Part shown: in pieces, positions 36,743 through 39,566 of the stretch
Position numbering within the stretch: position 1 is the first letter of the stretch
Layout: every line of letters starts with the position of its first letter
Source of the DNA: Leptolyngbya sp. DLM2.Bin15
GTDB taxonomy: Bacteria > Cyanobacteriota > Cyanobacteriia > RECH01
Assembly: GCA_007694125.1 (NCBI GenBank)
Contig: RECH01000193.1
Location: forward strand, 1 to 39,566
Reading direction: 5' to 3'
Length of the DNA: 39,566 nucleotides
Notes under the pieces: generated by a model
The model's database searches: none
What the model was told of the DNA's origin: nothing
Seen by the model: the letters and a program-made list of their open reading frames with translations, nothing else
Program-made: the position numbers and the translations under genes

Positions 36743-37219
36743 ATGTCGTTGGACATGGCAGAACAGTATCAAATTTTTGAACAGAGTATCGAAATTCAAG
36801 CCAGCGCAACGGCTGTGGAGCAGTGCTTTACAGACCTAGAGCTGATGCACCGTTGGCTCAATCCAGCCCTGCGTTGTGAACCGGTGGGGGATTGGCGCAC
36901 AGAGGTCGGCAGCCGCAGCCGCTTTTTGATCCAAATTCCATGGTTGAGTCCTGCCCTAGAGAGTGTGGTGGTGGTGCGGGAGCCGGGGCTGGTGGTTTGG
37001 CAATTTGAAGGATTTTTCAAAGGGCGCGATCGCTGGGAATGTTGTCCTACGGCTGGGGGAACCCTGCTGCTCAACCGGTTTGAGTTTATGATCCCCAATA
37101 CTCTAGTGCGCTACGGGTTCAACACCTTCGCGGCAGACTGGACGAAGGGGGACATGAGACATCAACTGCGGCGGTTGAAGCGAGTGGCAGAGGAAACCTA
37201 TCAGCTGACGGCACGCTAG
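36743..37219 (+). CDS. SRPBCC (START/Bet v1-like) protein
   Basis: A 158-residue protein with the helix-grip pattern of SRPBCC/polyketide-cyclase proteins: IEIQASATAVEQCFTDLELMHRWLNPALRCEPVG at the start, SRSRFLIQIPW, VVVREPGLVVWQFEGFFKGRDRWECCP and NRFEFMIPNTLVRYGF, ending in a long C-terminal helix (GDMRHQLRRLKRVAEETYQL). The fold binds hydrophobic ligands or catalyses cyclisation; the ligand is unknown. The second ATG at 36755 is an alternative start. It is convergent with the helicase gene. Confidence 0.8.
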   Translation: MSLDMAEQYQIFEQSIEIQASATAVEQCFTDLELMHRWLNPALRCEPVGDWRTEVGSRSRFLIQIPWLSPALESVVVVREPGLVVWQFEGFFKGRDRWECCPTAGGTLLLNRFEFMIPNTLVRYGFNTFAADWTKGDMRHQLRRLKRVAEETYQLTAR

Positions 37220-37276
37220 GGATCACGATGATGGGCCGCCTCCAGGGTCGAGGTCTTGGCCAACCACGGCCCCTTG

Positions 37277-38761
37277 CTAAAAAGGCGGTTCCTCGTCCGG
37301 CATCTGCCACTCAGCTCCAGCCTCTGCCGCACGACGGCTAGGCACATCCACGGGATCGGCATCGGGGACAAGCTCAAGCTGGGGCGGCCGGGCCTTCGAC
37401 TGCGTATGTCGTCGTTTGGAAACCCCTTCTTCCGCCGTTTCCTCAGCAATCACCTCGTAGAGAATGGCATGTTTAGGGCCGTCACTGCGGCGTAAAATTC
37501 GCCCGAGCCGCTGAATATATTCCCGACTCGAACCACTACCCGAGAGCAAGATGGCGATGCTGGCCTCCGGCACATCCACGCCTTCATTGAGCACATGGGA
37601 CGCGACCAAGACCCGGTATTGCCCCTCTCGAAAACGCTGCAAAATGTTGTGGCGTTCTTTGACTGGGGTTTGATGGGTGAGGGCGGGGATCAAAAAGTCT
37701 TGGGAAATGCGATAGACGGTGGCGTTGTCGTTGGTGAAAATTAGGGTCTGAGCTGGGTAGTGCTGAGCCATTAAATCGTTGAGCACCCGCAGTTTTCCCT
37801 CGGTGCCTAGGGCGATCGCTTTCGATTCTCGATGGGCTAGCATGGCCCGCCGTCCGGCTTTGGAACGAGCGCTAGCTTGAACAAACCGCTGCCATCCCTG
37901 GAGGCTGCCTAGCCAAATATTTTCCTGCTGTAAAAATTTATTGCGGCGCTGGATCAAGTCATCGTAGCGATCGCGTTCGTGGGGAGACAGCGCTACTTTA
38001 ATCTGCACCACCTCATGGTGGGATAGAGATTGCCCGGCCAGATCCTCGGGGGTACGCAGGTAGACCACTGGCCCGAGCAGATCGTCCAAATCCTTGTGGC
38101 GGCCGTCACTGCGATCGGGGGTGGCCGTCAGCCCTAACCGATAGGGAGCGATCGCATATTCGGCAATGACTCGATTAAAGTCACTGGGTAGATGGTGACA
38201 TTCATCGCAGATCAACAGACCGTATTGATTGCCCAACCGTTCCGCATGGATAGCGGCGCTGTCGTAGGTTGACACCAGAATGGGAGAGCGATCGCGGGAG
38301 CCACCGCCCAGCAGCCCCACTTCCACATCGGGAAAAGCTGCCGTCAGATGGGCATACCACTGATGCATCAAATCTAGGGTGGGTACGGTGATCAGGGTGC
38401 TGCGCGGTGTGGCCTGCATGGCCAGTTGGGCCAGGTAGGTTTTGCCTGCAGCCGTGGGTAGAACAACCACACCCCGCCGTCCCTGGTTCATCCAGGCTTG
38501 GAGCGCTTCCTGCTGATGGGCATAGGGCGTGAGGCTGACGGCGGGGGTGAGATCAAGGCGATCGAATCCACGGGCGCGATCGTCAATAGCAGCTCCGTCG
38601 GCCTGTAGGGTTTCGATCAACGGACGATAGTGTAGTGCTGGAATGCGAAACCGTTCAATGCGATCATCCCAGACGGCATGATCGACCCAGGCCTTGCCCC
38701 GGGGAGGTGGATGAAGAATCAGCGTACCGCGATCGAAGGTGAGCGTGGGGGTTCGCGCCAT
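37277..38761 (-). CDS. XPB/Rad25-like superfamily 2 DNA helicase
   Basis: A 494-residue SF2 ATPase. Walker A is PTAAGKT (102-108), motif II DECHH (186-190), motif III TATP (212-215) and motif VI QRLGRILR (417-424); LVASHVLNEGVDVPEASIAI is motif V. The N-terminal 70 residues form the short damage-recognition-like region seen in prokaryotic XPB homologues. The C-terminus (about 455-494) is charged and disordered-looking. It is probably a DNA-repair helicase. The partner nuclease Bax1/DUF790, often beside such genes, is not adjacent in this window. Confidence 0.88.
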   Translation of the reverse strand: MARTPTLTFDRGTLILHPPPRGKAWVDHAVWDDRIERFRIPALHYRPLIETLQADGAAIDDRARGFDRLDLTPAVSLTPYAHQQEALQAWMNQGRRGVVVLPTAAGKTYLAQLAMQATPRSTLITVPTLDLMHQWYAHLTAAFPDVEVGLLGGGSRDRSPILVSTYDSAAIHAERLGNQYGLLICDECHHLPSDFNRVIAEYAIAPYRLGLTATPDRSDGRHKDLDDLLGPVVYLRTPEDLAGQSLSHHEVVQIKVALSPHERDRYDDLIQRRNKFLQQENIWLGSLQGWQRFVQASARSKAGRRAMLAHRESKAIALGTEGKLRVLNDLMAQHYPAQTLIFTNDNATVYRISQDFLIPALTHQTPVKERHNILQRFREGQYRVLVASHVLNEGVDVPEASIAILLSGSGSSREYIQRLGRILRRSDGPKHAILYEVIAEETAEEGVSKRRHTQSKARPPQLELVPDADPVDVPSRRAAEAGAEWQMPDEEPPF

Positions 38762-39049
38762 GATGCCCAGAAAAAAACGGTTGAACTACTGGAACTGTAG
38801 CGCGCTCTGGGTCTCAGCGGGTTACAGGGCAGCTCTCTTTTGATGCAGCCCTGTGGCTCAGAATGCAGCAGTGGTGAAGCCACGCTCCAGCCTACCAGCT
38901 TTGCGTGATAGACCTACCCCAACGATCCCCCATCGGGTTGGCAAACCACGGAACAAACTCAGCAGCTTTGTCACGTTGATTTCAGATTTATTTACAGTTT
39001 TTTAATAGAATTTAAGGTACAAGCGCATTACGAGACGGCATAGCCAACC

Positions 39050-39481
39050 ATGACAGGATTTATTCGCGGCATTTTTGGGTCAAAGAAGAAGCAAGACGAT
39101 TCCTCCTCCCCCCAGCCTGATAAGAACGCTCCCAAAGAGTCTACGGCCTATTTTCTAGATCCCGATGAAGCCAAAACCTACGGCAACATCGACTATATGA
39201 GAACCGCGAAGTCGGTGAAGAAAACCTTCCCGAAAGGGAAAGTGGTCGGCGAGTATACCAAAGCCGTATCCGCCATGGAAGCCATGGACTTCACCAAGTC
39301 TGCAACGCCTCAACCGGTGCAGCGGGATTCCACGGCCTCTGGATCAACCCAGTCCATGTCATCTACGCCTAATACGCCTACTCCGTCCTTCAACACCAAC
39401 GAGGCGACTGGGCAGCGTCGTCAGTCAGATAGCAGCATGGACATGTTCCGCAACATGGCCAAAGACATCAAGAAACGCTAA
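39050..39481 (+). CDS. conserved cyanobacterial protein, unknown function
   Basis: A 143-residue protein with a short hydrophobic-basic N-terminus (MTGFIRGIFGSKKK), a conserved-looking core FLDPDEAKTYGNIDYMRTAKSVKKTFPKG (about 35-63), and a long Ser/Thr/Pro/Asn-rich tail that is probably disordered, ending in MFRNMAKDIKKR. I recognise the 'DYMRT.K.V..TFPK' pattern from cyanobacterial hypothetical proteins without a known function. A strong terminator follows. The 288-bp gap upstream is shared with the divergent helicase gene. Confidence 0.8.
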   Translation: MTGFIRGIFGSKKKQDDSSSPQPDKNAPKESTAYFLDPDEAKTYGNIDYMRTAKSVKKTFPKGKVVGEYTKAVSAMEAMDFTKSATPQPVQRDSTASGSTQSMSSTPNTPTPSFNTNEATGQRRQSDSSMDMFRNMAKDIKKR

Positions 39482-39516
39482 CCCGCTGGGGGACAAGCCA
39501 CTGAATGTATGAATGG

Positions 39517-39543
39517 GAGGGTGCCGGGTGCGCCCTCTTTTTT
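39517..39543 (+). terminator. rho-independent terminator
   Basis: GAGGGTGC (39517-39524) and GCGCCCTC (39530-39537) form an eight-pair stem with one wobble around CGGGT, followed by TTTTTT. It lies 35 bp past the stop of the preceding gene. Confidence 0.85.
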
Positions 39544-39566
39544 GTGTTGCTGGGGCTGAGATGGGC

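Noticed and set aside
37119-38761. An adjacent Bax1/DUF790 partner for the XPB-like helicase
   Set aside because: Neighbouring frames are an SRPBCC protein and shadows; no such gene is present.

Overview
The window reads as cyanobacterial chromosome. The palindrome GCGATCGC (HIP1) and partial copies of it are scattered through most genes. A Psb32-type photosystem II repair protein is present, as are small proteins and a DUF4346 protein of cyanobacterial type, and the large Calx-beta/RTX secreted proteins suggest a filamentous or benthic lineage such as Leptolyngbya-like forms. That placement is inference. I saw no rRNA, tRNA, CRISPR array or complete insertion sequence.

Layout, left to right. 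(1) 1-3.2 kb, minus strand: the N-terminal part of glycogen phosphorylase and a complete phosphoketolase, both carbohydrate catabolism. (2) 3.7-6.9 kb: leuC and leuD (isopropylmalate isomerase) on the minus strand with a clear terminator, divergent from a LysR-type regulator; a textbook T-N11-A dyad lies between them. (3) 6.9-9.0 kb: a GAF-GAF histidine kinase. (4) 9.5-9.9 kb: a small conserved gene preceded by an unusual array of ATCAC motifs spaced 21-23 bp apart and by an inverted repeat over the probable -10. (5) 10-11.75 kb: cytosine deaminase (codA) translationally overlapping a DUF309 gene. (6) 11.8-14.5 kb: an AT-richer accessory stretch with a clostripain-like (C11) peptidase, two copies of an attC-like repeat and several inverted repeats. 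(7) 14.3-17 kb: a secreted 5'-nucleotidase/phosphatase with RTX repeats, preceded by a candidate Pho box and a consensus -10. (8) 17.2-18.5 kb: a DUF2887/DUF4351 nuclease-like gene and a convergent small ORF with its own Shine-Dalgarno sequence and terminator. (9) 19.1-23.9 kb: psb32, a glycosyltransferase-like gene, a DUF4346 gene, a FemAB-like acyltransferase and a family 4 uracil-DNA glycosylase. (10) 24.6-34.5 kb: one 9.8-kb gene for a 3271-residue DUF4347 / 24 x Calx-beta / RTX protein containing a perfect 845-bp internal direct duplication. (11) 34.7-39.5 kb: an MscS-related membrane protein, an SRPBCC protein, an XPB-like helicase and a small conserved cyanobacterial protein.

Most genes are single transcription units with regulators or terminators of their own. 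The clearest functional couplings are leuC-leuD with the divergent LysR gene, codA-DUF309 through an ATGA overlap, and the RTX phosphatase with its candidate phosphate-responsive promoter. Two RTX proteins are encoded, but no type I secretion genes lie in the window. The observations most worth following are the 22-bp phased array, the Pho-box promoter, the exact duplication in the giant gene, the attC-like repeats beside the C11 peptidase, and the small ORF at 18.3 kb with its structured leader.
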